Shown: positions 34,415-45,192 of the stretch, in pieces | Numbering within the stretch: the first letter of the stretch is position 1 | Layout of the letters: each line of letters begins with the position of its first letter | NCBI GenBank assembly: GCA_020744225.1 | Contig: JAGMWG010000005.1 | Coordinates: 1,798,001 to 1,862,000 of the forward strand | Length of the DNA stretch: 64,000 nucleotides | Source: Paraphoma chrysanthemicola | Taxonomy: Eukaryota; Ascomycota; Dothideomycetes; Pleosporales; Phaeosphaeriaceae | Direction: 5' to 3' | The notes under the pieces: model-generated | Database searches by the model: none | What the model was told of the DNA's origin: nothing | The model's input: the letters and a program-made list of their open reading frames with translations, nothing else | Program-made: the position numbers and the translations under genes

Positions 34415-35066
34415 TTTGTGATGATTATTTTTCAGTTTTTTGTATCTGTTCTGCGCATTAGCACGGCGTTTGGGTATGGTTCACGACATGGTCTGTCGTT
34501 TGAGCATGAAAGCATTTCCAAAAGGAAGATAGATTCCGAACAAGTAGCATAACGGGCCGAGATGCAACCGTACATGAGCCATAGAAGCTCGACAATCAAT
34601 TAAAGTTAAAAAGCAAACTCTTTGACGTGGTAGATGTGAGGCTCTCAACCATACAACCCGATAGCCCGATTGTTCTCGACTTGGCTATCCCACGTCACTA
34701 CGTTTTCGTCAATTCCGTCCAACGAACGTCCGGAAAAGACAGCCTCTGACAAACTCGTGCAATTGCGCAATCGGTTCCAAGGATTTGCCGACCCATACAT
34801 GCCCGCCCGCTTGGACCCTAGCCTTAGTTTTTGCAAAGGAAAGAGCTATTAATGGTCAACGAAGAGCAACAGGCACAGCGAGCCAGAGAATAAAAGGCTC
34901 GCCGGGCCTGGTGTCGCTGCGTCTTCATACCCGCGTTCATCTTCTGAACAATACCTGACTTCAAAGGGACACAAAAACCTCACTGGACAGTAACACCCCG
35001 AGGGCCTCACAAACGAACATTGCTCTTCGAATTCTATTGCATTCTTCTTCCCAGTAATTACACATC
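34415..35066. other. Intergenic region with MET3 promoter
   Basis: 652 bp between the two sulfur genes. A TATA-like AATAAAAGG lies near 34890, about 180 bp before the MET3 start. No other element identified. Confidence 0.5.
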
Positions 35067-36993
35067 ATGGCCAACGCTCCTCATGGTAGGCAGAAAGCTC
35101 AAAATCTGCGCAGAGGCACTGGAATGCTGACGGAGTGACCGCAGGCGGTGTCCTCAAGGACTTGATTGCACGCGATGCGCCGCGGAGAAAGGAGCTCTAC
35201 GACGAGGCCGAGAAGCTGCCGGCCATTACGCTGTCCGACAGGCAACTTTGCGATCTGGAGTTGATCTTGAACGGAGGATTTTCGCCATTGGAGGGTACGT
35301 CGTCATTTCGCCGCACTAGCGAGGGGCACTTTTTCTGCATGCCCCTCGCGTTTGGCAAGTTAGCCTTAAACGGACCTAACATGCTTCAACAGGCTTCCTG
35401 AACCAGAAGGACTACGATGGTGTCGTCGCTGAGAACCGTCTCGCTGACGGCAACCTCTTCTCCATCCCCATCACTCTCGATATCTCGAAAGAGACGATCG
35501 ATGAGGTTGGTGTGAAGCCCGGCGCGCGCATTGCGCTTCGCGACTTCCGCGACGACCGCAACCTTGCCATCATCACCGTCGACGATGTATACCAGCCAGA
35601 CAAGCAAAAGGAGGCCAAGGAGGTCTTTGGCGGCGACGAGGAGCACCCTGCGGTCAAGTACCTTTTCAACACTGCAAAGGAGTACTACGTCGGTGGAAAG
35701 GTCGAGGCGATCGACCGTCTGGAGCACTACGACTATGTCGGTCTGCGATACACACCCGCCGAGCTGCGTCTGCACTTTGACAAGCTCGGCTGGCAAAAGG
35801 TCGTTGCTTTCCAGACCAGGAACCCCATGCACCGCGCTCATCGTGAGCTGACTGTCCGCGCCGCGCGAGCCCGCCAGGCCAATGTCCTGATCCACCCCGT
35901 CGTCGGCCTCACCAAGCCCGGTGACATTGACCACTTCACCCGTGTCCGCGTCTACCAGGCGCTGATGCCCCGATACCCCAACGGTATGGCTGTGTTGGCT
36001 CTTCTGCCTCTTGCCATGCGTATGGGTGGTCCCCGCGAGGCCATCTGGCACGCCATCATCCGTAAGAACCACGGCGCGACCCACTTCATTGTCGGTCGTG
36101 ACCACGCTGGTCCTGGCAAGAACTCCAAGGGTGTCGACTTCTACGGCCCGTACGATGCTCAGGACGCGGTCGAGAAGTACAGGGACGAGCTCGGCATCGA
36201 GGTCGTGCCATTCCAGCAGATGACCTACCTGCCCGACACGGACGAGTACAAGCCCAAGGACGAGGTTGAGCAGGGCATCAAGACTCTTGACATCTCAGGA
36301 ACAGGTACGCTATGACGGAATCTCGACCATGCATACCAGCTAACATATCCAGAACTCCGCAAGCGCCTCCGAACAGGCCAGGAAATCCCCGAATGGTTCT
36401 CCTACCCCGAAGTCGTCCGCGTCCTCCGCGAATCGCATCCTCCCCGCAGCCAACAAGGCTTCACCGTCTTCCTCACCGGCTACCAAAACTCCGGCAAGGA
36501 CGCCATTGCGCGCGCCTTGAACGTCACACTGAACCAGCAAGGCGGCCGCTCCGTCTCGCTCCTCCTCGGCGAGACAGTCCGCTCAGAACTGTCGTCCGAG
36601 CTCGGCTTCTCGCGCGAAGACCGTGACAAGAACATTGCGCGCATCGCCTTTGTTGCGTCCGAGCTCACCAAGGCTGGTGCCGCGGCTATCCTCGCACCCA
36701 TTGCTCCTTTCGAATCCGCTCGCAAGGCCGCGCGCGAGACGGTCGAGAAGTACGGATCCTTCTTCCTCATTCACGTCGCGACGCCGCTCGAGCACGCCGA
36801 GAAGACAGACAAGCGCGGCATCTACGCCAAGGCGCGCGCTGGAGAGATCAAGGGCTTCACTGGTGTCGACGACCCGTACGAGGCGCCCGAGAAGGCGGAT
36901 CTCGTTGTCGATGTGTCCAAGACGAACGTCAGGACGGCAGTGCATCAGATTGTGCTGTTGTTGGAGAGCTCGGGCTTGTTGACGCAGTTGTAG
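35067..36993 (+). CDS. MET3: ATP sulfurylase
   Basis: Makes adenosine 5'-phosphosulfate from ATP and sulfate, the first step of assimilation. Exons 35067-35085, 35145-35294, 35393-36304 and 36353-36993 give 573 aa, the usual length for filamentous fungi. The catalytic domain shows QTRNPMHRAH (near residue 197), GRDHAGPGKNS (near 291) and PFQQMTYLPDTDEY. The C-terminal 180 residues resemble APS kinase but with GYQNSGKD in place of the kinase P-loop. In characterised fungal enzymes this tail binds PAPS as an allosteric inhibitor. Exon 1 is only 19 nt (MANAPH). It lies downstream of MET16, so the first and third pathway steps are neighbours. Confidence 0.96.
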
Positions 36994-37243
36994 ATTTGGA
37001 ACACTGCTGGCATTTTTTTCGGTTAGGATTGGGTTGGGTTTGCATGCATACTATGCTGGTGCTACTCTTTATGAATTATCAAGACGCATGATAGAGATGA
37101 TTTGGGTGTAGAAGATGAATGAACTGGTCGACTATTTCCCTCTTTTGAATACTTGCTTCCTTTCCTTTTCATGCGACATGTTCCTCAAAACTCATTACCA
37201 CTTTCTCATTTCTCGATTCTTCAGTACGATGTCTATCGAGCGT

Positions 37244-37590
37244 TCACACAATCAACCCCATCAAAACAACTCCCCCACCAAGCACAGCGGCATACTTAGC
37301 ATCTACACCCTATCCATCAGCCCAATTCAAGACTCGCGCACACAAAACATACCTGTACACGCCGGCGCAAGCGCACTCTTACTCCTCACGCTCTCCAGCG
37401 ACGCGTCCGCCGACGATATCCTCGCCGACAGCGAGCTAAGCACAGGATCCGGGGATTGTGTGGGTGTCGGGTAGGTAGTGGAGAAAGTTGGCGGCGGGAG
37501 GTCGAGAGTACGTGTCCCTGTGCCTTGGGCGAATACGAGGGGGTAGAAAAGCGTGGAGAATAGAATGATGAAAATGGGGTGTGGGGACAT
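37244..37590 (-). CDS. Small secreted protein with hydrophobic C-terminus
   Basis: No family recognised. Exons 37590-37353 and 37302-37244 (50-nt intron GTATGT...GTGTAG, branch GGCTGAT) give 98 aa. A clear signal peptide (IFIILFSTLFYPLVFAQ) leads a Pro/Thr/Ser-rich stretch, then a short helix with two Cys in the mature part at most. After splicing, the C-terminus is KYAAVLGGGVVLMGLIV, hydrophobic to the last residue. That pattern fits a GPI-anchor signal or a tail anchor, so a cell-wall or plasma-membrane protein is inferred. Unspliced, the frame would end at FCVRES and lose this tail. Its size and secretion also fit a candidate effector, without further support. Confidence 0.65.
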
Positions 37591-38199
37591 AGCCGGCGGT
37601 TGCGTTGTTTTTTGTGATACGTGTTTGTGGCGTATGTCTTTTGACGGGAATGATAATTTGTTCTAAATCCGGAAATTGTATGCGTATGTCGTGGCGATGT
37701 TATACAAATTGCGTTCTTGGACTCGTGAAATTGTGAATTGCTGATGGTGGAGTAAGTGGATTGCTGTGGTTGCGAAGAATCTGGGGTAAGATGGAGGATC
37801 TGCGATGACGTCGATGGGGTTGGTTGGTTGGTTGTTTGGTAAAAGTGGAAGTCAGGCACCCCTTAGCCAGCTTACCATCGTCCACTTCAGCAGGGCAATG
37901 TGTACGTCCTTCCGACGCGGCGTCTCTGAACTCTGGATTTTAGATTCCCGTCTAGAATTGACGGATGTCTCAGAGTCTCTGCTAATTCAAGGTCTGTGAT
38001 GACTCGAATAACTTAGTAGAGTTTCTCCTCCTTTCAGCCTCCATTTGCACAAGAATCCAAAAAGTCTAGGAGGGGCTTCTCTTTGTTTGTCCTTCTGCGT
38101 AGGCTGCTCGCTCGACCTATAACCCGCTTCGAATCGGGTTGACGACCAAGATCCCGCCCCTTTTATCCACTTGGCAGGAAAGTTGCATGGAAGAAAATA
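37591..38199. other. Intergenic region with one copy of a dispersed repeat
   Basis: Holds the left 55-bp repeat copy. A stem-loop AACCCG...CGGGTT at 38121-38140 resembles a tRNA T-arm, but no tRNA body surrounds it. No gene supported. Confidence 0.5.
37769..37823 (+). repeat. Dispersed direct repeat, left copy
   Basis: Starts GTTGCGAAGAATCTGGGG and includes GATCTGCGATGACGTCGATG. Aligns with 39877-39930 at roughly 46 of 55 positions with one gap. Weaker similarity may extend about 30 bp upstream. Confidence 0.7.
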
Positions 38200-39277
38200 T
38201 CAACTTGCACAAGTTCGATCACCAACAGGCTTTCTTCCGACGCGCTCTGGCTCTCGTGCCAGTTTCCATGATGCGGATGATGGCGTAGCCTGGCGAGAAG
38301 AGCCACGTGTTAAGTCTCTTTTGAGGAGAGCTAAGCATTCAGCAAGGCCTTGGACAAAGGTAGGTTCACGACGGGATGCCTTTACGGTAGGCGGTGTACG
38401 TTTCAGGTTTTCCGGATGCGGCAAACGACGATGTGGTTGTGGCTTCTCATAGCTGTCCTCTCCATGCTTTGGACTGGGCCTAGTTGCCCGTCTGGGCGGC
38501 ACCGGCAGTGGTGGAGGTGGTGGTGGTGGTGCGGGAAAATCATATGCTTCCGGAAGGTGGTGCGATGGCGTCAGGGGGCCTTTAGGAACCTGCGGACCAC
38601 TTATTGTGGCAGTGTTGTCACAGTTGCTCCCAAGGCTAGGTCTCGAACATAGTCTTTCTGTCGGATCTGACATTTGAGGAACGGAGGATAGAGGCAGAGT
38701 ATATACAGGCAGTTTCACTACCTGGATATACGTCGTTGGTCTCGAGCGTGTGTACGGTTCAAAGCTCGAACCCATCCAGTTCCGGGCAATAGGTGCGGCC
38801 ATTTGAAGTCTTTGGTATTGTTGCGTCAATGCAGCTATCGAATCAGATCTTGACAGTTCCGCTATTTTGACGAGTGAGGCGAAGCTCCATCCCCTCGATG
38901 ATGAGTTATGCAACAGCAGGCTCTGGAGTTGATCGATCATGTTTCCTTGCATGCTGATCAAGACGCTTGCCAGTTGTTCCCTAGCAATTGCTGTTGGCGC
39001 AGCCAGTTAGCTTGCAAGGCTTGTCTATGATGCGAGACTTTGGTCACTCACCGTCCCCTGAAGCAAATGCTGGCCCAATTCTTGCGAAATCATAGTCGTA
39101 TTCCAGTTGGATCTGGGTAGGGGCTTCGATCATCGCTCTTCTTAGCCTATCCATATCTTCTAGTCTCTCTCTAGTCTTGTTCCTTTTTCGTGCACGACGT
39201 TCTTTCAACAGCGATATTGTGCCAGTGAATGCACTAATGATGGCGGCGACAAGAGCCACAACTTCGACACCTGACAT
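38200..39277 (-). CDS. Uncharacterised protein, paralog A of a divergent pair
   Basis: Exons 39277-39052 (226 nt) and 38990-38200 give 338 aa. Residues 1-25 (MSGVEVVALVAAIISAFTG) are a hydrophobic helix, followed by a very basic segment (KERRARKRNKTRER) and a conserved YDYDFARIGPAFASGD just before the intron. After it come a helical block (AREQLASVLISMQGNMIDQL) and YQRLQMAAPIAR. The last 170 residues are Pro/Arg-rich and disordered, with a run of nine prolines broken once. It matches the gene at 40943 along its first ~150 residues. Such MSGxEVV starts are common in fungal proteins of unknown function and resemble the N-terminal regions of some NLR-like proteins; function unknown. Confidence 0.75.
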
Positions 39278-40942
39278 TTTCGAAAGCAAAATCCTGGAGA
39301 GGTGCAGTCAAGGAAGATGTTCCTTAACAGCGAAAACTTTTGATGGAAGCACTGCTTGGTCCTCCATTTCTCAGCCTTTCTGCGGCTAACGCGTTCATGC
39401 GCGGGGCAACTGCATCCTCAACACCGGTAGCACCTGCATATATCCTATCAGGCTTGCCGTGGCCCTTCTGATTGGGTACGAGTTCACAAAACCCCTCACC
39501 CGCCATCACGCCGCAAAGTAGCGGTCAGCCGAGTCAGAAGGTTCTTCTATGAACATGCAACGTTGAAGACAAAAATCCTAACCAGAGCAGCAACAAAGCG
39601 CCCAAGTATGGTGTGCTTGATGTTTATCCCGAACGTGACTTAAATGCGCACATGCACATAGTTCCCACGACCAGGTGAGGGAGAGGGAGAAGAGTGTCGA
39701 AAAAGAGGATCATGTAAATGTGTGGAAACATCCCTGTCGTCCACGGGGCTGGAGATGATGCCTAGATGGAGAATCCTGAATAAGTTCGGATTCGCCTACT
39801 AGGACTTAGGGGCTCGCGACAGTCTTCAAGATATTCAAGTCCACAACCACGAAACGTGAAGAAGTTGATGATTTTAGTTGCGAGGCTCTGGGGTGATATG
39901 GAGGTTCTGCGATGACGTCGAGGCTGTTGGTGCGCGTGAAGGAAGCAAGGACCATCGGTTGTCAGACTCCACTCACCTGCATCATTCGACATGCTTGAGA
40001 ACACGAGTACTGTACTGTACAAGGTCTGTTTAGAATAGCTTCTGTATAGCGTTATGCGAGATGGGACGGCTTGCATCTCAAGTGAAATGAGAATCTGAAG
40101 TCATGTGAGTCTTTGTGCAAAAGCCACCATGGCATGCTCACCGGAAATTATCATGACCGATATACATATCATGCACAGCCATTAGTCGAAGCCCCATAAA
40201 TATCTTTGTGGCTTTAAATCTTCACCGGTACGTAACTGATACATTTTCCGGATGCGGTAATTGTATCAAAGGGCAATCGCTTCAGATGTCGAAGGCAAAA
40301 GATGTTCGGCTGGGCTACTTTCACCTCACCTCGGGTCCTGAATGTTCCTTTTTCAGGACGGAGAATTCATTGTTTTGGACCCAGTGTTCAAGTTAATCAA
40401 ATCCTGAATCTCACTTTATTTCATTCATAAGCATCGGCGGCTCTTGATCGGCACAAATCTTTGCATGCTCAGGGAGTAAGTGATCAGTGGGAAATGGGTT
40501 GCAGGCTATGATGAGTTCAACATCCGACATGCTCTGATTGCCGGCACTTCACAAGCTCAGTATCTTTTTGACCCAGCCAACCATCTATAGCCTTGTCGAA
40601 GGGCAATGCATAAAAGAAGGTGAACATTTTTGCCTTCTATGGCGCAATGGCACGGAAGCAAGCCTAAACACTTATCTCTCTCACCGGAAAGGTCCTCGAG
40701 GGCAAAAGGGCGTGACTTCAAAATACGACACCATGGCCAATGGAGAGCCGAGCCGTAAGCCAGCCGCAATGCATGTTCAAGCCTTGCCAAGATCCGAAAG
40801 AGATCCACCTATGAACGCATCTCCACAGGAAGGCTGAGTACTGAAGAACCAGCGACAGTCGGACCATATATCTGCCTGTCGCCTTTGTCGACCTCCGAAC
40901 ACATGTTCCCAACGATCTGCGGTGCAGGACTAACGTTCCAGG
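39278..40942. other. Intergenic region between the divergent paralogs
   Basis: 1.67 kb with both promoters and the right copy of the dispersed repeat. Short open frames of up to 104 codons (39762-40076 minus, 40538-40837 plus) lack domains; the first overlaps the repeat. No other gene supported. Confidence 0.5.
39877..39930 (+). repeat. Dispersed direct repeat, right copy
   Basis: Counterpart of 37769-37823 in the same orientation. The most conserved part is TCTGCGATGACGTCGA. The two copies bracket paralog A. Confidence 0.7.
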
Positions 40943-41777
40943 ATGTCTGGTTTAGAAGTTGTTATGCTCGTCACTTCGATTGTCAGTGCATACAGTAGTA
41001 CCGCTGCCTATTTGAGGGCACGTAGGAGAAGGAAGAAGAACAAGGCTAGACAGCGGCACATTGCACTAGGCAAGCTCCGCGACGCGGTAAATGCAGCACC
41101 TTCAGAAATACAACAAGCATACGACCATGACTTCGCAAGAATTGGCCCAGAATTTGCGACGGGAGACGGTCAGTTTGACAAGAATTGATAGAATAATCGG
41201 ATGTACCAGGCTGACGACTGGTGCCTCAGACATTGCCCGGGCTCAACTCGCCGAGATTTTAATCGGCTTGCAGCAAAACATGATTGCAGAACTTGAATCC
41301 CTCCTACTGGGCAAGTCTCAATCGGAAAACATCAACTACTCCTCTCTGATAGACCTCTCCAAGAGCTCAAAACTCGAAACAATATCAGCATTGGCGCAGC
41401 AGTATGAACGGTTCAGAACCGCAGCGCCAATCGCTCGTGACATCGTCGGTGCGCCAACACCTCCGTCGGATGAGGATACAATTCCGATGCGAGTCTCAAG
41501 GCCATACTCTTACACCGCGGATAATCTTCTTGATGCAGTCACTGTGACTGCGGATCGAACACCCTCACCTACTGCCGATATTTGCAGCCAGGCTCCGGAG
41601 AGAGCAACTGGTCCAGAGCTGAACCGGACCCCGTCACCGTCACCGACTCCACCCCCGACGGATACCACCATCGCATCTCCATGTGTTAGAGGACCAGGGA
41701 AAACAAAACGTGGAAAACGTACCACAACCTCATGGGATGCAGCTTGTAAGGATACTGACCTTTACTCTGAATACTAG
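40943..41777 (+). CDS. Uncharacterised protein, paralog B of a divergent pair
   Basis: Exons 40943-41168 (226 nt) and 41230-41777 give 257 aa. The architecture is the same as paralog A: hydrophobic MSGLEVVMLVTSIVSAYSS, basic RARRRRKKNKARQR, YDHDFARIGPEFATGD, then a GTCAGT intron at the same codon and phase, ARAQLAEILIGLQQNMIAEL and YERFRTAAPIAR. The tail is shorter, Ser/Thr/Pro-rich (TPSPSPTPPPTD), ending in a basic patch (GKTKRGKRTTT). Equal exon-1 length and intron phase show common descent by duplication, with inversion of one copy. Function unknown. Confidence 0.75.
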
Positions 41778-43590
41778 AAATGCTCACTACCACAGTGGCT
41801 AATTTCACGAGACTTTTAACTTCAAGCGCTGTTGGCGGAAGGACTGAAATTGCTCAGGGGAAATTCAAGAGGTGGAGATGCTAGATCAAGATGGTAGACC
41901 TGAGTCCAACTGATCACTGGAACGCACAAGTATTGTATTTGTATCATACCTCATTTTGTAGACGGGTGTTCATTATGGATTAATGGCCTGATTCATGTTT
42001 CTTTGAAGAATGACTCGAAAACAAATGGGGATTCACGCGTACCAGCACTCCAGCCAATTCGCTACCCATTGCGGCGTACCTCCATGTGCAATGTCGCATC
42101 CGACTCGACAACCCAACAAAAGCAGCGGCTCCACAGTCTACTTATAATTTTCATAACGTCAGCACTTGCACCGGCGACGCTAGTCGTGCCCAAAGCCAAA
42201 TTATGTCGGTCACCGAAAACTCGCTTGAAAGCCTTTGCACTGCGCTCTTCATTCCAAATCTCCCAAACAGGCAGTTTTACACTAAGGAGTGTAGATTGCA
42301 GCAGCGCCTCCCGCGGATTCCGAAATTGCGGGCGTTGTTGTGTCCCAGGGGTATTGCATGTTGAGGTTGAGAAGCGATAGGGTGCTGAACGGCTTGGTCC
42401 TGCGCTGTCCTAACCACTAGACAAGTGTGAATTTCCTGAAATGGTAGGTTCGACAAAGGTGTAGGACACTGCGAACAATCCGCGGATTCCGGATGTGCTG
42501 TGAGCTTTGAAGGCTGAAGCGTGTTGAATGCTCCACACTGCTCTTTCACTTCCGCGACTATGGATTGAACTTTCCTAAACAGGCAGGATCTTTGGAAGCA
42601 TAAATTGCTAGAAATTGCCCGCGAAATCTTGAATGTTATGACTGTTGTCCTTCAAGCTTAATTTGCGTGGACTTTCGGCAACAATTGTGTGTTGGAGATC
42701 TCCACGCTCCTCTTTCACCTACACCGCCACGGCCCCAACCTTCCTATTTGAGTAAGTCCTACGAGGCTATAGATCGCTGTAAATCCCCCTCGAAAATTGA
42801 GATGTTAGGACATTGCATTTCTCAATGTTATTGCGTGGCGACATTGCGTGGTGGTAGAGCGTTTGTCTTTCACCTCACCCACTGACTCACTGACAAGCCC
42901 TGACTTTCCCAATTTGGCAGGTTCTACAAGGCTGTAGATCGCTGCAAATCCCCCGCGAAATCTTGCGGCTTGGCTCTGGCGGCTCTTCAAGGTCATTGCC
43001 TTTTCGGCTTGTGGGTTTGAAAGAGTCGCAACACGTTCACGCTGCACTTTCACCTTCTGCCATTGAGAACGCGCGACATCCCTAATAAGGAAAGACCCTT
43101 GAGTATGTAGATTGCTGTATATCCCCCGCGAAATTCAAATGTCTTGAGCCAGAAAGAACTTCGGCTGTCCACCTGAACAAAATGAACAAAGTCGGAGTGC
43201 GACGTAGCTAACGAGCCCTCACCCTTAATCTCTACCTACCTTGCCGCCATCCACTTCCGACAGATCAATTTCGGTAGTCGGGGCTATTCGAGGCAGCTCT
43301 AAGCGGTTGTCAGTCACGAGTCGCCTTTTCCGAAAGCGTTCAGGTCGTAGGACGGACGATCCCACGCGAACCAACGTCGGGGAAGTGGACGTCGACGAAC
43401 GGACTTTTTATTGTTACCGTGCACTTCCGCATACACGGGATACGCATATGGTTTTTACTGGTCAGATGCAAGGAAAAGAGTACGGGTTCATATTCGACCG
43501 CTTGTCATGCGATCTATGGGTTTCATTGCCATGAGAACTATAAACCACATTGATTAGAACCGGACCTTTCAGGGCTACTTTTTGCTCGTC
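41778..43590. other. Gene-poor region with degenerate repeats
   Basis: 1.8 kb. Most of it is the tandem repeat array listed separately. A 98-codon open frame after the array (43241-43534) begins at TTG, has no ATG until late and no recognisable domain, so it is not called. Confidence 0.5.
42240..43135 (+). repeat. Degenerate tandem repeat array, ~6 units
   Basis: A unit with CTTTCAC..., ACTTTCCCAATTTGGCAGG, TCTACAAGGCTGTAGATCGC and AAATCCCCCGCGAAATCTTG recurs with the GTAGATYGC anchor near 42291, 42461, 42601, 42770, 42934 and 43107 (spacing about 170, 140, 169, 164, 173). The last four copies are most alike and the first two most eroded. Some copies translate as (R/K)LLxIPREIL-like peptides and others contain stops. 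Confidence 0.75.
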
Positions 43591-44917
43591 TCATTGAGAT
43601 AATGCGCCGATTGCAGTGTTGACCAGATCCCGTATTTGCTTCCACCTCCGAAGTAGCGTATCTTTATGCTCGGCTCGTATCGGTACCTTTGTACTAGCTG
43701 TACTCCTTGAAGATCTCCGGCGAGCCTTGTCTGAGCTGGCACGATCAACCTTGAGGCTCTCCACCTCGTCTAGTATGTCGATGATTTGCCTCGAGTACTT
43801 TGTTAATATTTGTACCAGGTAGTCGTTCACCTTCCCCTGTTCCTTGCTGCCGTCATCATCCCCGCCAACGAAGGAGGAATACCGCTTGTGGTCCAGGACT
43901 AGCAGTCTAAGCACAGCTTCCGTCCTGTGACATATTATCGGGTCCCTTGGCGAAAGTGTGTAGTTGCCGTGAAATCCATCTTCCTTCAGCGCTTCAACTT
44001 GGTCCTTCGTCAAAAGTGGAAGCAGAAGGTGGTCCAGTGGTATTGAGTCGTTCTGATTACTGTCCAGAGTGAAGCCATATTCGGCCAGAAGGAAGTCATT
44101 TGAGTGTTTTCCATAGCTCACGAAGACTTCCTCGCCAGCCTTGTAGTCACGATCAGCTGTGACGCTGTACCCTTTGCTGTCGCTTTGCGGATCGCATCCG
44201 ATATCCGAGTGATTGAAATAGTCCATGAACGGACACATCGCATAGCAGTCGTCAGCGGTGAGCTGCGTCCTTTTCTTCGGCAATCGTGGATGTGAATTTG
44301 GTAAATCAGGGTACTCCCAGTAGAAAGTTCGGGTGTTGACGATCAGCCAAGTGTACGTGAAGAGATCCTTGGAGATTGCAGGAATGTGCGGGTGGAGGTC
44401 GGCCCAGTCTTTCTCTAGCTTCGTACGCTGATTTGTGAGGAGGTTTACTGCAGCCTGAGGAAGAAGATCTTGTAGTGACTCGTTATAGTGGAAGGGCATT
44501 GTGGATTGGAAGTCCGCCTCCGTGGGCCATACGTTTTGCCAAATCCTGTACTGCTCGTGGCTGGGGTCGGAATACCAAAGCGCTAATGCAGCAGCCAATC
44601 TACCATGGACTGGGACTTTCTCTGGTAGTTTCAAGTTCCGAACAGACGGTAGAGCAACATGAACTAATGATGTGTTGCGAACATGGACTAGCCGGTCTCC
44701 TTTCTTAGAAACTTAGCCAATGTTCAATGGGAGGCCTAGGAGTAACATGAATCCTATGGTCAAAAGCGGAACTGACCTTGACTTCTTTTGCTGCTACAAT
44801 ACCCATGCCCCGGTCAACAAACTTTGCAGGAGCGATACCATCGATCTGAACGCCATTCTCTTCAGCCCAAGTTACGAACTTGGTGTGCTCCTCGCCGGGA
44901 TTGAGCGCTGCAGCCAT
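43591..44917 (-). CDS. SET-domain protein lysine methyltransferase (RuBisCO-LSMT/RKM type)
   Basis: Proteins of this class methylate lysines on ribosomal or other cytosolic proteins. Exons 44917-44777 and 44703-43591 give 417 aa. The start MAAALNPGEEHTKFVTWAEE leads into GIVAAKEVKKGDRLVHV, the N-terminal SET strand, which the intron splits. The catalytic part has CPFMDYFNHSD (NHS motif near residue 208) and EEVFVSYGKHSNDFLLAEYG with the conserved Tyr. A C-terminal helical substrate-binding region follows, ending in a basic linker (KARRRSSRSTAS) and a final helix. The target cannot be told. Divergent from COQ4, 275 bp away. Confidence 0.88.
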
Positions 44918-45192
44918 GCTTTTTCCGCGACAGAGTGGTGTTGTAGATAGTGGACTACTCAGCACGGGTGCGTACCTCTTGATAAGCTCCGAATTGATGA
45001 GCAAGAGGAGTACAAGGTTTCAGAAATTTCGAGATTGCGAAGAAAAGACTCTGGAGTCATACAAGCAAATGATGTGCTGTGGCTGGTGCGGTGTGGCGCT
45101 CCTTATCGATAAGCCGTTACATCATGTCACTTTCTCGACTTGATGGCTGTCATGCCATTGCAACGTCTGGAGGCGGAGTGTGTAGTACATCA

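Noticed and set aside
35386..36105. 239-codon frame opposite ATP sulfurylase
   Set aside because: Antisense of a strongly conserved enzyme with biased third positions; no domain of its own.
37386..37859. 157-codon minus-strand frame overlapping the small secreted protein gene
   Set aside because: The alternative frame has a signal peptide, a good intron and a hydrophobic tail; this one is low-complexity and includes the dispersed repeat.
38121..38140. Stem-loop AACCCG-CTTCGAAT-CGGGTT resembling a tRNA T-arm
   Set aside because: The loop is eight bases and no acceptor, D or anticodon arm can be built around it.
42840..42870. GGTGGTAGAGCG-type D-arm/A-box within the tandem repeat
   Set aside because: No complete tRNA cloverleaf around it, and other repeat units lack it. 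Kept only as a hint in the repeat finding.
43241..43534. 98-codon open frame after the repeat array
   Set aside because: Begins at TTG, lacks an early ATG and any recognisable domain; coding status not supported.
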